64,000 nt of DNA from Carettochelys insculpta (taxonomy: Eukaryota > Chordata > Testudines > Carettochelyidae): NCBI RefSeq assembly GCF_033958435.1, contig NC_134152.1:25580001-25644000 (forward strand), written 5' to 3'. The position numbers and the translations under genes are program-made. Within the stretch, counting starts at the first letter, position 1. Every line of letters starts with the position of its first letter. The notes beneath the pieces are model-generated. The model did no database searches, was not told the origin of the DNA, and saw only the letters and a program-made list of their open reading frames with translations. Shown here in pieces: positions 22,090-35,169 of this stretch.

Positions 22090-23830
22090 AGACTCTTTGG
22101 TAGTTGCTTACCACCTACTCTACCAATAAGTGTGTCTAAGCTAATGTAATTTACAGAGTCAGGAACCACAAGAAAATGTTAGAAAATGTAAGTTTAAAGA
22201 TCCCTCTGTGAGATGATCCTGAGTTATAAAACCTAGGGCTTTAACATCTACCCTAATTATTAATGTTATATTAAGAACCTTCTAACCTGGGCTTGAACCT
22301 AGGGTCTTGCTTTGGCACCATAACATGCAGGCTCAAATCAAATCGACTGGATCTCCGATTTCCTAGTGCCTTCCACAAAATGTCTCCCTTTGACCATGGT
22401 GCAATGTGGGAACATTTAATTTTCCACCCTGTACCTTATAGGAGGTTTGAACAGCTCGGCAACACATCCTGCTGAGTAGTTATTTGGGTCTGTGCACTTA
22501 CTGCTAGTCGAGCTAGGAACATGGAGGAAGCAACTTCTGAAGAACTTTGCTTGCCTGGGTTTTTACTATCATGTCAGAAACAGGTAGAACGACCGTGAGA
22601 TACTAGTGGATGTTTCAGCAGCATTTTCCAGCCCCATAAAGGCAAACTGGATGAAGCACAACCCATGATGCAAAAGGTCACTTCAGTGTAAGTCTACCAG
22701 TTGTCCCAAGTTTACTCCAATCTGGACTAAGGATCAATTGGAATACTTATCAGCCTTGGTGAACTTTCATGAACCCTGGGCTGAATTTCATGGCATGGAG
22801 CCAAACTGCAACTGCTAGCAGCAAATATCCCAAAGGCCAGAGATAGGACATTAGATGGGAAGGGTTCCTGAGAGACTACGGCAAATTCTTTCCCAGGTGC
22901 CTGTTGGGGGTTGGTGTCTTGCTCAGAATTCAATTAATCACCATATTTGGGATTGGAATGGAATTTTCTCACAAGTCAAATTGGCAGCAACCCTGGAGAG
23001 GTTGAAAGGGGGATTGCCATCCTGAGCAACATGGGACATTCATCACTTGCAGATTTAAACTGTAGTGAACGATAGATTCTCTGTAACTTGGATTATTTAA
23101 ATCAAGTTTTGAGGATTTCAGTAATTCAGTCAGAAGTCGGGGTCAATCACAAAGGTGTGTGGGTGAGGTTCTTTGGTCTGTAATATGCAGGAATTCAATG
23201 TAGAAGATCATGAGGGTCCCATCTAACCTTAAAGTCTGAGAAATGAAATCCAATCTCAGGAAGATTTTTATGTCAGTCTGCTATTTTTAACAAAAGTCTT
23301 GCAAGTCTTGTGATCATCAGATCTGACATCCCATGCTCCCTGAAGAAAAAATTCAAATACAGATTTTTCTGTGCAGGAAGCCTACACGTGGCTTAAATAT
23401 ACAGCAGTGTTTTGCTCTCCACAAGACAGCCCCACCTCATGAAATGTTATTCCCTTCCTGCCCATGCAAAATGAAGTGGGTTTTGAACAGAGGACTTGCA
23501 TAAATATTGGGGGAAGTGGAAGCAGAATCTTCCTCTCAGCCTGAGATTCAGCACAGGACTTCTGCTCATCCTGACCACTACCCTACTACATCCAGCTGGC
23601 AATCGCCTCCACAGCTCACGTCTCACCTTTATACAACAGATGGTATGGTTTATGATACCTTGAGCATTGGCCAAGACACTGCAGGGGTTCACCATGGTTT
23701 AAATGGAGCAAAAAATACACATGTCCTAAGTGTCCATTGGTATTACTTTATATTTATATCATATATTGTAAACCACCAGTGGAGCCAAGGGGGCTAAAAG
23801 GTCATTCTTTAGACCTGTATTGAGAATAAA
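22090..23830. other. Unique sequence, nothing recognised
   Basis: No gene or repeat recognised. The opposed frames 23447-23695 and 23507-23797 overlap each other and have no domain. Confidence 0.4.
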
Positions 23831-23835
23831 TATAT

Positions 23836-23992
23836 GCAGGCTTGCTGTAGCCACGCTGGTCCCATGATATTAAGAGTGTTAAGAATAAGAATATTAACCT
23901 ATCTAGCTGTGAAGATCTCTGTGTAACTTAAAAGCCTGTCTATCTCACCAGTCGAAGTTGGTCCAATGAAAACATGATCTTGCCCACCTTAT
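23836..23992. repeat. Copy of the 51224-51990 foldback family
   Basis: CTGTAGCCACGCTGGTCCCA, then TCTATCTCACCAGTCGAAG and TTGGTCCAATGAAAACATG, are diagnostic blocks shared with 838-905 and 51224-51990. Confidence 0.65.
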
Positions 23993-24385
23993 TATAATAA
24001 AATACGGTCTTAAAATAAATTGTTGACGGATTTTACTCTTTACTGTCAAAAAAACTTAAACAAATTCCTTCATTTTCTAGAATTTTATAGTCCAAGATGT
24101 TATAAATCTCCAGGTTACATCTTTTAAAAATGTCCAAATGATGCGGACAAGTTTGCAATTCTTTTTACAAGTTGATTTTTGTCAATGCTTCACTGCAGTA
24201 ACAAAGTCTTGCTGGTACTTAACATAACACCTTAGTTCGTTCTTTCATCTGAAGCCAATTGGACTGAAATGGAGTTATCTGTTCAAACAAAATGCCCCCA
24301 TGCCAGTGCACGAAAACAGAACAAGGAATTTTTAATCCAATTTTCATTCACAAGCCGGATAGGGGTGGAGCAGTTCATAGAAGAT

Positions 24386-24449
24386 CTGATCCAAAGCCCA
24401 CTGAAGTGAATGGAAAGAATCCCACTGACTTCAGTGGATTTTGGATCAG
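24386..24449. repeat. Ancient hairpin repeat (GATCCAAAGCCCA...)
   Basis: CTGATCCAAAGCCCACTGAA is followed seven bases after its arm by TTCAGTGGATTTTGGATCAG, its near reverse complement. A degraded relative lies at 47813-47905 (GGATCAAGATTTG ... ACTTTGGATCAGGATC). Confidence 0.75.
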
Positions 24450-24818
24450 GACCAGCTTGCTTTCTGTTTGTTTTTTTTTTCCCCCTCTAAGGTTTGGGTT
24501 TTTCCAAAATATTTATAAAGGAGATAATTCCCTTGAAATGTTTGAAATGTAAACCTTTCACATTTAAGGAGAAAGTTTGTGTACAGTAGGCAGGGAAATA
24601 TGAAAGTTAACACCTTTGTTTCTTAGAATATCATAAAGAGTCTTAATTTCAAGTTTAATAACCATCTGTTATCAATAGGCGAAGAAATGCTGAATTTCTT
24701 CATAAGACAGAAAAGATGTGTCTGCCAAGAGCTGTCCACTTTTGTTGTCTGGCTTGGGTTGAATTCAGGTCTTTTTGTCGCAAGTTTAATAAGCAGTCAT
24801 GTCCTTCTTTCAAAACAG
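24450..24818. other. Unassigned sequence
   Basis: No gene or repeat recognised. Confidence 0.35.
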
Positions 24819-24821
24819 CTT

Positions 24822-25138
24822 GGCTAAGTCTAGACTAGAGGGATTTGTCGGCAGAAGTTTTTGTTGGAAGATATCTTCCAACAAAACTTCAGTTGAAATA
24901 TTGTGGCCAGATTGAAAGAGCAATACACTCTGTCTACCGAGAGCAGTCAGGCTGCCCAGCCGCTCTATCAGCAAAACACCCAACCGGAAGCACAGCAGAC
25001 AGCCCTTCCAAAACAGGAAGAAAGGTTTCTGAAAAGAGATTATGCAAATGAAGTGCAAGATATGTAAATCAGTACCTCATTCGATTTCCCTCATTTGCAT
25101 TCCTCTTTCAAAGGAGAAATGCACATGTAGACACAGCC
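24822..25138. mobile_element. Harbinger-like MITE
   Basis: Starts GGCTAAGTCTAGACTAG and ends ATGTAGACACAGCC. Its left arm has the GGCAGAAGTTTTTGTTGG motif typical of the 2840 subfamily. Flanks are CTT and TAC, so the duplication is not preserved. Confidence 0.75.
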
Positions 25139-25139
25139 T

Positions 25140-26187
25140 ACATGTATGCCTATACCAGCAGCATATCTCACTTAAAAGCTTAATATTACAATGCTCACCT
25201 ACCCAATGGACTTATTAGGCTGATGTAATAACTAGAGTCTAGATGTTAGAGTTCACGTAAAGTTCAATGACTATTATGGGACTGGTAGCATACAGAATAG
25301 CTTAATCTTACTGTGGGAAAATGGAGATCATGTAGGGAAAATTAGGCAACACACTGAGAGTAAGCTTCCATTCCTGTGAGAGACACCATGGGACATGCCA
25401 AAAAGGCAGAATAGGGAGCAGTTACTTCAGCTACAGTGGGGAGGACCAGGTTTTACACACGGTAGCAGTTTGCAATCAGAACCTGGTTTGTGGCCACTTA
25501 GGAAAAAAAAAGAGCTGCTTTATGTTTCTTTTCTGAGAACATGATACGACAGTGAAACCAGAGATTCAAAAGGCAGCTCTGTTTTACAGGCTAAAGATCC
25601 TTGCTTGGTTTACTGACAGGACCTTTTAATATATGAGACAAGACCTCCCACACCTTAATTACCACACTACATAGATTTACATTCTGTTTTATCCTCTGCA
25701 TTCCAGTTCCTGCCTCTCTAGCCTTGGGATTACATTTGTGCTACTTTCAACTGCCCATAGTTTCTGTGGAACACTTGCTTCTAAAAAATCAATAGGAAAA
25801 CTATGATCTCAGCATTACAAAATTAGCTTTTTGGTTTTGGGGTTCTTTTTCTTAATGTCATCCCTTAAAGCAAAATAAAACTGGCAAGAAGCAACATCCC
25901 AGGAAAACTTGGAGCTAACGAAGACAGCACAAAGTTCTCAAGGATTCATTCAGCTAGAGAAGAAAAATACAACTCTAGGCAAGCAGGAGCTTGCTGAGCT
26001 TTTAGAAATGTTACCTGATAAAAGGCAGGGAAAACCTGGCATAAGATGTTAATCCATCATTCAGGTTTTTACATGCCAAACTCCTGTAAATGTTTTTCCA
26101 CCACATCCTGTCCCCTCCCTTTCAAAAGAAAAGGAGAACAATTTTGGAAGGGTATGGATTAGTTGCCTGACAGTTTTTTCTCTTATC
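25140..26187. other. Unassigned sequence
   Basis: No gene or repeat recognised. Confidence 0.4.
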
Positions 26188-26189
26188 CT

Positions 26190-26545
26190 TAAATCCGGAG
26201 GTGAGCAAACTTTTTACATCAGACCCCACTTTTTGTCCTACAATTTGCAGCCCCCCCTCCACCTATCTAATGTAATCCAAACTGTTGGAAATTTCCTTTA
26301 CGTTCTTATGGGGAAAAAAACACCCTTTTGTCATGCATAAGAAAATAAGTCTGTAGAATGTAAAAACTTTATTAGTCAGCATATAAAAGTTAACACACAG
26401 ACGTAAAAAGAGTAACATTTCAACATTTTTAATGAGATGGGTGAGCCTGAGATCCAGCAGCCAATCATGCTGCACCTAATTTATGAAATTTCACACCACC
26501 CTAAGGGGACCCGCCCACCATTTCATGCACCCCGACCATAAATTA
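26190..26545. mobile_element. Possible degraded hAT element
   Basis: GGAGGTGAGCAAACTTTTTA at the left resembles the ends of hAT elements of the GGTGAGCAAAC type (compare 49030-49219). The right part (ACCCGCCCACCATTTCATGC) is a weak counterpart. No target duplication was found. Confidence 0.35.
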
Positions 26546-27507
26546 CTTGATAATGGCTTCTAACTCTCCACCGGCGTGTTCTTATATTCCTTGTAGGAAG
26601 TGGCAAAACTCATCTTCATTTCAGTCATGCAGAAGTGGGGCCCTTCTGAGCTTCCCTCAAATGAAGAAAATTTTAACCTCTTTCTTGCCCATAATATGTG
26701 CTTGGCTATTATCTGGTATGTTACTCTTGTAAGCTAGAGATGTAGCTTCACAGGAGAAAACTCACACACATTCATCACAGAAAGTGGTGACAAATGGTGA
26801 CAAAACTGAGTTCAAGCCATTCCTTGTGTTGGTGAGGAATATGAATTTGGATGAATGTAGAACCCTGTTGCCACATTGTTGTTCAAGTGGAGGAAGCTCC
26901 GTCTCATTACATTTCAGAGCTTTCAACCCATGTGACTGATAGCTTACTATGCAGTTAACTATTATGGGACAATAATGTTATTTTCTCAGGGACTCCCAAA
27001 AATTAATTTTATCTTGTATATGCTTACCTTCTTCATCCATGGAACCGATTGCTTTAGAAAAAATGGCACTTTCCTATCAGAAAAAGGAATTTTCTTGAAG
27101 ATTTAGCAGCCAGTATTTCCACTGACTTCAGTGAGCATTGCCTCAGGTCCTAGATGATCTCAGTCTTGGCTCTTTTGGGTGTCAAACACAACTCTAGACT
27201 TCTGAGACTGTTAGGATTGGTACACCATCCTATCATCCCTGCACTGCTTAAACTAAAAACTTCGCTGTTAATGCCATGCCCCTCTATTCCTTTTTCTCTG
27301 TTGTTTTGAAAGGAGTAATAACACTGTTCATTTTATGTCACTTTACAAAGTGCTCATGTAAAGATATCTTGTGAAAATTACAACCTCAGAAGACCAGTTC
27401 CAAAGCCAAATAAATTGTTGTGTCTTACACTGTTACAGAATTGTTATGGGAAGAAGGTTAAGATCTCCTGGCTTGTTGACAAGACCTGGATTTGCAGATA
27501 TTTCTCT
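26546..27507. other. Unassigned sequence
   Basis: No gene or repeat recognised. Confidence 0.4.
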
Positions 27508-27509
27508 TA

Positions 27510-27817
27510 TGTCATGTCTTCACTACAGCCTGAATCAATGGGCAACGATCAATCCAGATGGGATCAATTTATTGCATCTAGTGTAATCAAGGTAAATCGA
27601 CCACTGAGAGCTTTTCTGTCGACCACAGAACTCCACCAGAACAAGAAGAGGAAGCAGAGTCAATGGGAGAGCTGTCAGCTTAATGGGTAAGCTGTCAGCT
27701 TACCTCAGTGAAGATACTACGGTAAGCAGATATAAGTACATCAACTTCAGTTACGTTATTCCTGTAGCTGAAGGGGAGTGACTTAGGTCGACAGCCTGGA
27801 GTTTTGTAGACAAGACC
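27510..27817. mobile_element. Harbinger-like MITE, TTA duplication
   Basis: Starts TGTCATGTCTTCACTAC and ends GTTTTGTAGACAAGACC. TTA flanks both sides (27507-27509 and 27818-27820), the classic PIF/Harbinger target. The short plus-strand frame 27415-27690 runs into it by chance. Confidence 0.82.
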
Positions 27818-27820
27818 TTA

Positions 27821-28768
27821 GATGTGCTGCTCAAGATATTATGAAAACCAAAGACTTCATCTCACTTTTCCATAGAATCTGATTCAATAACTGTGCTCTT
27901 CTCCATGACTAGGTCTGAAGTATTTCTTCGCTGGATTGGATGCAATTGGTCATATTCAGAATCAAGTTTAGAGAGACATAAATTATGTTTATTCCAATCC
28001 CCAGTACATAAATTACAATAGCATAGCCTGAGAAAGCTTGACTCTGCTCTCTTCTGTATGGGTTTCAAACTCTTTCAACACAGTTATTTGTTTTATACCT
28101 GCAAGAGTATGAGAAGTAATAAGCACAGGATGAGTGTCCTGTAATAAAGAATCACAGACAAGGTCAATTTCCCTCCCCCCCCCCCCCCCCGGCTTCTCTT
28201 CATTTGCCTTGCTTCAAAGTGAAAGGTCTGAATTAATGCATCTTTGGGGAAAGCTGACTGCAAAAGGTGTACTGGCTCAAAAGGCACTGACCTACTGCTT
28301 TCCAAATGGTGCCAAGCAGATGCAGGGCAGAAAAACAGAACCCACAAAATATTCTGTTATTTGGTTGGTTTAGTATAAGAGAACAGTAGGATACAGAGAT
28401 ATATTGTCATATGGGTATGTTCTTAGGGGAAGTTGGAGTGCCATATTATAAATGATAATTGTTCTCCATTTAAACATTTGCCCCTTATCCTGTGCACCTG
28501 CCCAGAGGAATAAGTGGGCCTAAGGTATTTGCATATTCCCCTGGCCGTGCCCAGAAGAACCCAGCATGTTTGGGGAAAACACATGCAACCATGCAACGTC
28601 TCCCTGCTCTCCAACAGGTATATAGGGGCTGGGTGATTCATTGATCTCACTGCCACACTGGTGGCCAATGCAGCTGAGTCTGTTCATCCAAGAAAGCAAT
28701 CTGCTAATAGTACAAACTAGGCCATTTCCCTGGTGGACCAATGGAGAACAGGGAAGGAATTGTGACTC
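27821..28768. other. Unassigned sequence with a C16 run
   Basis: A run of 16 C lies at 28175-28190. Frames across it reflect that tract. Nothing else recognised. Confidence 0.4.
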
Positions 28769-28771
28769 TGA

Positions 28772-29037
28772 CAGTATGTCTATATTTATGTGTAGATCAA
28801 CACTCTGGAGGCCAATCTTCTGGGCTTTGATTTAGCAGGTCTAGGCGGAACACTCTAAAATCGAATTATTGAGGGTGATCCCCTTGACACCGGCACTCCT
28901 TGGAAGTTGACGAGAGAGTGTCTCCCATCATCTCCCATGTCTTAATTGTCTTAACATCCATCTGTTTCAGCTACACAATTCCCAAATCTGCAGTTGTTTG
29001 TCTTAAGTTGAATTTCTTTTGTAGTGTAAACCTGGCC
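28772..29037. mobile_element. Harbinger-like MITE, TGA duplication
   Basis: Starts CAGTATGTCTATATTTATG and ends TTGTAGTGTAAACCTGGCC, flanked by TGA on both sides (28769-28771 and 29038-29040). It is the same family as 54014-54301 in the opposite orientation: that copy's AGATCGACCTCCAGAGCATT is the reverse complement of the left part here. Confidence 0.85.
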
Positions 29038-29154
29038 TGAGTACAAAGTCTTCCTTAGTCTGCTGCTGGGGACAGTGCACATGTTTCCTTGGGACAGGCT
29101 ATGAACTCAGAATCTAAACCTCCTGCCTATGTCGTATGTATGGAGATATGCCTC

Positions 29155-29320
29155 TCTCATAGAACTAGAAGGGACCGGCAGGACCTATCACCATTCCTGG
29201 CAGATTTTTTTTTTAATGTATCTATTTGCCTCAGATCCTTAAATGGCCCCTCAACGACTGAGCTCACTACCCTGAGTTTAGCAAGCCAGTGCTAAAACCA
29301 CTGAGATATTCCTCCCCCCA
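29155..29320 (-). mobile_element. CR1-family 3' end
   Basis: TCATAGAACTAGAAGGGACC at the 3' end, continuing to CTGAGCTCACTACCCTGAGT and AGCCAGTGCTAAAACCACTG, which is a CR1 subfamily tail read on the minus strand. Confidence 0.7.
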
Positions 29321-29324
29321 TTAA

Positions 29325-30350
29325 TGAGAAGGGCATCAGTTGGTTTCCCCTGAGTCCATGTCTGACCAGTGCTGTACCCCAGGGACTTTGCTGTCACCAT
29401 GGAGCACAACAACAGATATCAAAGAAGAATTCACTTTGGTGATATTTGAAGAGAGAAGTGAGAATAGCAGAACCTGCTGGCAAATGAATTGATCGTAAAA
29501 TGAAAAATTGACTGGCCCTTGTCAAAAACTGCTGAGCCCAGAAAACTTGTCTTTAGTTCTGAACATTCAGCCTTTTCTGCAAAACATTCTCTTCCCCATG
29601 GGACCAGGTATATTGAGCTGAGTAAGCACTGAATATAACCAAAGTAAGGACTTCAAGATTTGACTGTATGTTTTAATGATATTCTTGACTTTGAGGAAGG
29701 ACACGCCTGTAACCTTTGCAGGGTGGAGTGGAGTTCATCTTAATCAGTGTAGCAGAAAGAACATTAAAAATATCAACTCACAAGGGGGAGATTGGGTTTG
29801 TCTTTGTTTATGGAAGGTAAAACTTTGAGTAATCATTCTAAGTAATGTCCTCTGTCCCCTTTCCCCTCCACCTGAGGAAATATCGTGAAACTCTCATTCT
29901 TGACACTACATTGATTAGAGGGCTATCTTGCCGCAATAAGAAACTCCATTTTTAAAAAGGGAATTGAATCAAAATAACTATAGAGGAAAGTATAACTCGG
30001 GGGAGGAAGGAAAGTTAACACAATATAAGTCACAGGGACATCCTGAAATTTTAAAACATGAGATAATGGACGAAAAAGTGATTTCACTTGTCAGAATTAC
30101 CCACTTCACAAAATCAACCTTCAAAATCTTGTTCATTATATAAAGGAATATCTGACTGGCTTTTAAAATATGCTTATTCTGGTTTTCTGGTCGTAAAGTA
30201 TTTATAGTCCTGTCTTTCACCATTGACAGTGGAAAAACTAACAAACACTTCTGGTGGTATTTAAATAACCAGTTGCCTATTGATGATATAAAAGCTAAAG
30301 AATATCTGGGAATGCAATCATTTTGACCTGGTTTTCTGGAAGCTGTATTA
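29325..30350. other. Unassigned sequence
   Basis: No gene or repeat recognised. The minus-strand frame 29978-30355 (125 codons) has no recognisable domain. Confidence 0.4.
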
Positions 30351-30359
30351 GACAATGAC

Positions 30360-30834
30360 TAGGGTGACCATATCTCTTCCAGCCAAATATGGGCCATGGG
30401 GAATGACCTCTGTACCAGCCAAAATGGAACTGATGATCACCCTATCTGGGGCACTGGGAGCAGGGCTGCCACCGCACCAGTGAAGCTCCTGGCTTCCCCA
30501 AACTGTGGGTGGCAGCCTGCACCACCACACAGGTCCAGCTCCTGGCTGCCCCAGCCGGGGGAAGCTGGGCAGCTCCAGCTTCAACGCCCACTGCAGCCAG
30601 AGTTCACCCCCCCCACCGCACAAACCCCCCATGGCTGCAGCTCTGTCTCCAACCCTCCACCCCCCAAGCTCTGGCTCCAGCTACCCCACTCCAACCCCAC
30701 CCCAGCAGAGGGAAGCCAGTGAACCCTGTGAAATATGGGGCAATTAGCCCCTTTTGCAAAATAAATTGGGATGCCAGAATGGGGCCCAAAACATAGGGCT
30801 GTCCTGCCAAAAAATGGGACAGATGGTCACCTTA
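30360..30834. mobile_element. hAT family 'TAGGGTGACC', copy 1 (475 bp)
   Basis: Starts TAGGGTGACCATATCTC and ends GATGGTCACCTTA. The 8-bp flanks are identical: ACAATGAC at 30352-30359 and 30835-30842. That length is diagnostic of hAT insertion. The interior is GC-rich with CAGCTCCTGG words. The overlapping proline-rich frames on both strands (30348-30810) come from this composition. No transposase is present. Confidence 0.95.
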
Positions 30835-30844
30835 ACAATGACAG

Positions 30845-32290
30845 ACAAACTGAAAGCTTCTGAGTGAGGGAAGATGAATCCGAGCCATACCAGAGAACAT
30901 CTGAATGACAGTCAGGCACTAAATACAAAACCACAAATCATTTCTGAGCTGCAATTTAAATAAGTTCTTATTTAACTCAGCTCACTAAAGGCAGGTGTAT
31001 GTGTTGGGTGCCCTTTTAACTTAACGGTGACTCCTCGTTAATGTCTCATGTCCTACTATGGCCCATATGCTCTCCAGCTATAGTAAAATGTGCATGAAAG
31101 GATCTGATGTATCAGTGGCTCATAAAGTGTATCCATACGATGTTGTTTGTTCCATGTGTAAGACCAGTTCTGGGAATACAAAAATAGCCATAGCTAGAAA
31201 ATAAGCTAAAGCCTGAAAAACCCTATGGAAAAAATATCTGAAAACCCAGAGAACAGTTGTCTCATGTATCTTCTGTGCCTCCTACTTGGGTCATGTTCCC
31301 ACCAGTACCATTAACATAGTTGCTTGGCTTGGCTCATTGCTGATGGATGAGCAATTCAGTTCATCCAATGTGTTGCACCCATGGCCACCCATGTCTGTAG
31401 CCACATTAATTTATCATGAATTTCCACCTGTATCTCAGATTCAGCATTGGGAGGAGCCAATGGGATGCAGGTCTGTGGGCTTTTGGCTCCACTTTACCTT
31501 GGTCCTTCGCCAGCCTCCACAGAAGGAATCCTGCAGATGGGCTGTGCTTCCAGTGTAAGGGGGCATGCTGTCAACAGGACTATACTGATTCAGTTCATCG
31601 GCACACTGGCAATGAAGTCCCCCTTTATGAGCTCATTTCTAACTTCCTGCCAAGTCTCTCCATTCCATGCAGGCCTGCCTATGGTGGGATGCCTCAGGGC
31701 ACAATGTTTCAAAGGGGTCAGGAGGTCCAGCACTCCAGCCCGTAGGAATGCTCTTTGGCAGAAGCAGTGGTCAGAGCTCTGTGCCCCTTTGAAGTTCCAC
31801 AGTGGCACTGCTTTGCTGCTGCATGTGGCTGGAGGGGGCAGGCACATTCCATGGTCCAGGCGGCCCTAAGGGCTGACTGCCCTAAGCCCTGCCCTTCCTG
31901 CCCTTGGCCCTGCCCCTTGCAGGGCACAGAGCCAGGCCCCGCTCCCACCTTGCCATAGGGCCTGCAGTGGCTGTCTGCCTCACCGATTTTATGGTACATT
32001 AACCAGAGATGCCAGGAAAATGGATGGAGAAACAACTGTTGTTGAAATATATATATTCAAAAGTGTCGACCATTTTAGGAGGACTCCAGCCATGACTGTC
32101 CAGCCGAGAGGCCTGACTTTCAGATGTGCTTAGAGAGGTGACCCTCAGCATGACAACCAGGGGGCACTCAGCATTCACGCACACTTTGAAAGTGCAGCCC
32201 CAGCGACCTCTTCAAGGTCACAAAACACAAGAGTGGAAAAGCTGGGAATGGAAATTGAGCCTCTTGGCTCCTCATCTTGTGCACAAACCA
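30845..32290. other. Unassigned, GC-rich 31640-31970
   Basis: The stretch 31640-31970 (CCCTAAGCCCTGCCCTTCCT, CTTGCAGGGCACAGAGCC) is GC-rich like transposon interiors here, but I found no ends. The frame 31447-31869 (140 codons) has no recognisable domain. Confidence 0.35.
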
Positions 32291-32297
32291 TCAGACC

Positions 32298-32664
32298 CAA
32301 GGTTCTCAAACTTCATTGCACCCACCCAAACCCCTTCTGAAAATGAAAATTACTACAGAACCCCAGAACTCCCAGGACCTGAGCCTGAGTTCATTTATGC
32401 CCCACCATCCCATGTCAGGAGGGCCAAAGTCCAGTCCCACCACTCCAGGGTGGGGGAGCCAAAGCCAAAGTCCAGGAGCTGCAGCCTGGGAGAGGGCAGG
32501 ACAATGAACCTGACCGCTGCCATCCAGGGCTGAAGCTGTTGGACTTTGACTTTGGCCCCCCAAATGATGGGTCTCAGGCTTCAGCCCCAGCAAATACCAG
32601 CCCTGTTGACCTGATTATAAGGAGTTGCAACCCCCTTTGTGGTCCCAACCACAAAGAACCTCTG
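32298..32664. mobile_element. hAT (Charlie-type) MITE
   Basis: Starts CAAGGTTCTCAAACTTCATT. Its right end read backwards is CAGAGGTTCTTTGTGGTTGG, which resembles the left end of 4950-5291 (CAGTGGTTCTAAAACTGTGG). The 8-bp flanks do not match. Frames over it (32126-32593) are interior. Confidence 0.65.
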
Positions 32665-32699
32665 GCGAACCTCCACACTCAGCCACACAAATGCCAAGT

Positions 32700-34335
32700 A
32701 TGTTGTCAGTGTTGGATGATCTGAATTCAATAAACTGAAGTGCATACTCTTAGTGCAACAGACACAACTAAAAATGTGTTGTTTCTTGGTTGCTTTGATG
32801 AGTATTTGATTCCAACCTCTTTCGTACCTCCACCATCCGTAATCTGTATATCTAGGAATGTGATTGACGAATGGCTATGATATCTTATACGTTTGAGTTT
32901 GGTTCAAAAGTACAGGTCAAAAAGCCCCAAACTATTATTAGGACAACAAAGTGGTTCTTTCTGGAAATCCAATACAGCCTTTGAATTATATTATTTATGG
33001 GAAGGTTAATTCCTCCAAATATTTGCCAAGTAGAATTGAATGAATAACAACATGAACAAATTACTTGAACAATTTCTATAATATATTGAATGAATTATTC
33101 AACTGACATTATTTGCACAGCTCTGAACACAGTGCTATTTTGACAGTAAGTCAGCAGTTTCTAAAAAAGGCTAAATTATCCACTCTTTTTACTCTTATAC
33201 AAAATAAATTGCACATTGTTTTATTACCAAGCTAAGCAGGTCTTTGGTGCTATGTGGTCCAATTGTTTCTCTATATTCCCACATCCATGTTAAACTTTAA
33301 ATTAAGATTAGATTATCTCAGAACATATATTTTTGCAGATAAGCATGAATACACGTGTGGTGCCAGCCACAGCCACGTCTATGATGTAAAACTGAATGCA
33401 ACTCTGGATTGGAATAGTTTAAAAAAAATAACCCAAAAGAAACAATGGCAGATGGAATGGCATTCTTGGAATGCAGTCCAGACGTATGGGAGCTGGGCAA
33501 GGCTAGATAAAGTTTTAGAATAAACTGTGCAGTAATAATCACTTAAGACAAAAGGCCTCTAAAGCTCTAACTGCTGATGTAATCCTTAAATCTTGAGGCG
33601 AGACGTCTGAAATTTAGATCAGAAACAGGAGCTATGTTCTGACACACAACTGTAAAAATTCCGGTTCTGGTCAGAGTACCTCAGACATGAATATCTGCCA
33701 AAATTCACGTAGGGGAGAAATGCTGTCCCACTAAAGTTAACAATAAAACTCCAATAGGCTTCACTGGTATCAGGATTTCACCCATATCTCTGTTACCTAA
33801 TAACACCCACCTGACAAAGATAGTTGATGCCAGATTCAGTAGCACAAAATGGCTCAGTAATGGGATTGCAAAGCCGTGGGGAAACTATATAAGGAGCTAC
33901 TCCTCTAATTCACTGTAATGCATATTTTAGAGCTACAGTATAAATTTCCAAAGCTAGAGAATAAGATACTCTTCTGTACCCATTGTTTGCTGGGCTCAGC
34001 AGGGGCAAGGAGCATGAGGGACTGCAAGGGTTCCAGTTATGACTCCCTAATTCTGGGGCTACTCTCATGTTGGCCCTAGCCTCTCTCCATTTTATAGCAA
34101 CCTAGAAGCTGCTCTAAAGTACACTGGCTTTAGACACTAATAGACCAGAACTCTGTAAAGTCCAAGTGTGTCCTATATTCATCATCCTTGGACTTGTGGC
34201 CAGGTGGGGTTTCACAGCCTATAGTGGGGCTCTGACTATATTCCCTTCCATTTTCAGCAGCCCCAGTTATATCCCAACTGCGGAAATCCAGTGGCCATCT
34301 GTGTTCTTTGTGCCAGAAAAACAGACAATAGAATC
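32700..34335. other. AT-rich unassigned sequence
   Basis: No gene or repeat recognised over about 1.6 kb. Confidence 0.4.
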
Positions 34336-34342
34336 TGACTTA

Positions 34343-34575
34343 GGCTATGTTTACACCTGCCCAAGGGGGCATGGTAATCAGGGTGATGGGAGATTACTAA
34401 TGAAGTGCTGTGATGAAGTGCAGGACTTCATAAGCAAATTCTCCACCATGGCGACTTCGAAGTGCTGGCATGCCTCAGGAGTAAAGGCACTTCGACGTAG
34501 CATGGGCACTTCGAAGTGTCCGTGGATACACAGCATCCTGGCACTTCAAAGTTTGACACTTCCAAGTTGCCGATC
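34343..34575. mobile_element. MITE fragment, one end only
   Basis: GGCTATGTTTACACCTGCCC after TTA is a Harbinger-like left end. Repeated GCACTTCGAAGTG modules follow. The matching right end was not found before the hAT copy at 34628. Confidence 0.55.
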
Positions 34576-34627
34576 TCTTAGGAAAATGAATAACGGAAGC
34601 CCCTGAGCCTAAACCCTGCCCTCAGCA

Positions 34628-35166
34628 TAGGGGAACCATCTGTCCCGGACAGTCCCTTGCTTAAGCTGCCTCACAGGCATCCCAAATTTTTTTAAGTAAA
34701 TGGGCAAATTGTCCTGTATTTTGTGGGTGGTCTGTTCCCCAGCCCCCAGTGTCTCAGGGCAGCAGCTTCTCTGCAGTGTGGCTGCCTCATTCCCTGGCAT
34801 CCCATGCCTCAAAGAGGCAGCTCCTGTTGCAAGGAAGCTCCTCCACACGGCAGCTGCCCCATTCCCTGGTGCGGCAGCCACTGCTGCCAGGGACCCCTTC
34901 TGTGGGGCAGCTGCCACATCCCCTGCCCTCCCTACTGGAAGGCTGTGGAGCCCCTATTCTTGGCCTACACACCCCTCCCCATCCAGGAAGTTAAGGAGCC
35001 CCTCACCCTCTACTCCCCTTCATCAGGAGGCTACGGAGCCCCTATCCCTGGTGTGTCACTGTGGGGCAACAGCCACCATCACTGAGGAGCCATGACATGG
35101 GACAGCAGCTCCCCAGCCCCAGAGGCCAGTGTCCAGTATTTGCCATAGGGCAGTGTGGTCACCCTA
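34628..35166. mobile_element. hAT family 'TAGGGTGACC', copy 2 (539 bp)
   Basis: Starts TAGGGGAACCATCTGTCCC and ends GTGGTCACCCTA, flanked by CCTCAGCA and CCACAGCA (7 of 8). Internal GGGGCAGCTGCC and CCCCTATCCCTGGTG words recur in copies 3 and 6. The overlapping frames are interior sequence. Confidence 0.92.
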
Positions 35167-35169
35167 CCA

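Noticed and set aside
30348..30810. Proline-rich overlapping frames on both strands
   Set aside because: They lie inside a hAT copy with an exact 8-bp duplication and reflect its GC-rich composition.
32290..32672. 8-bp target duplication for the Charlie-type element at 32298
   Set aside because: The flanks ATCAGACC and GCGAACCT do not agree well enough, so only the termini support the call.
34609..35095. 131- and 120-codon frames, cysteine- and proline-rich
   Set aside because: They lie within hAT copy 2. The same interior recurs in copies 3 and 6 with different open frames.
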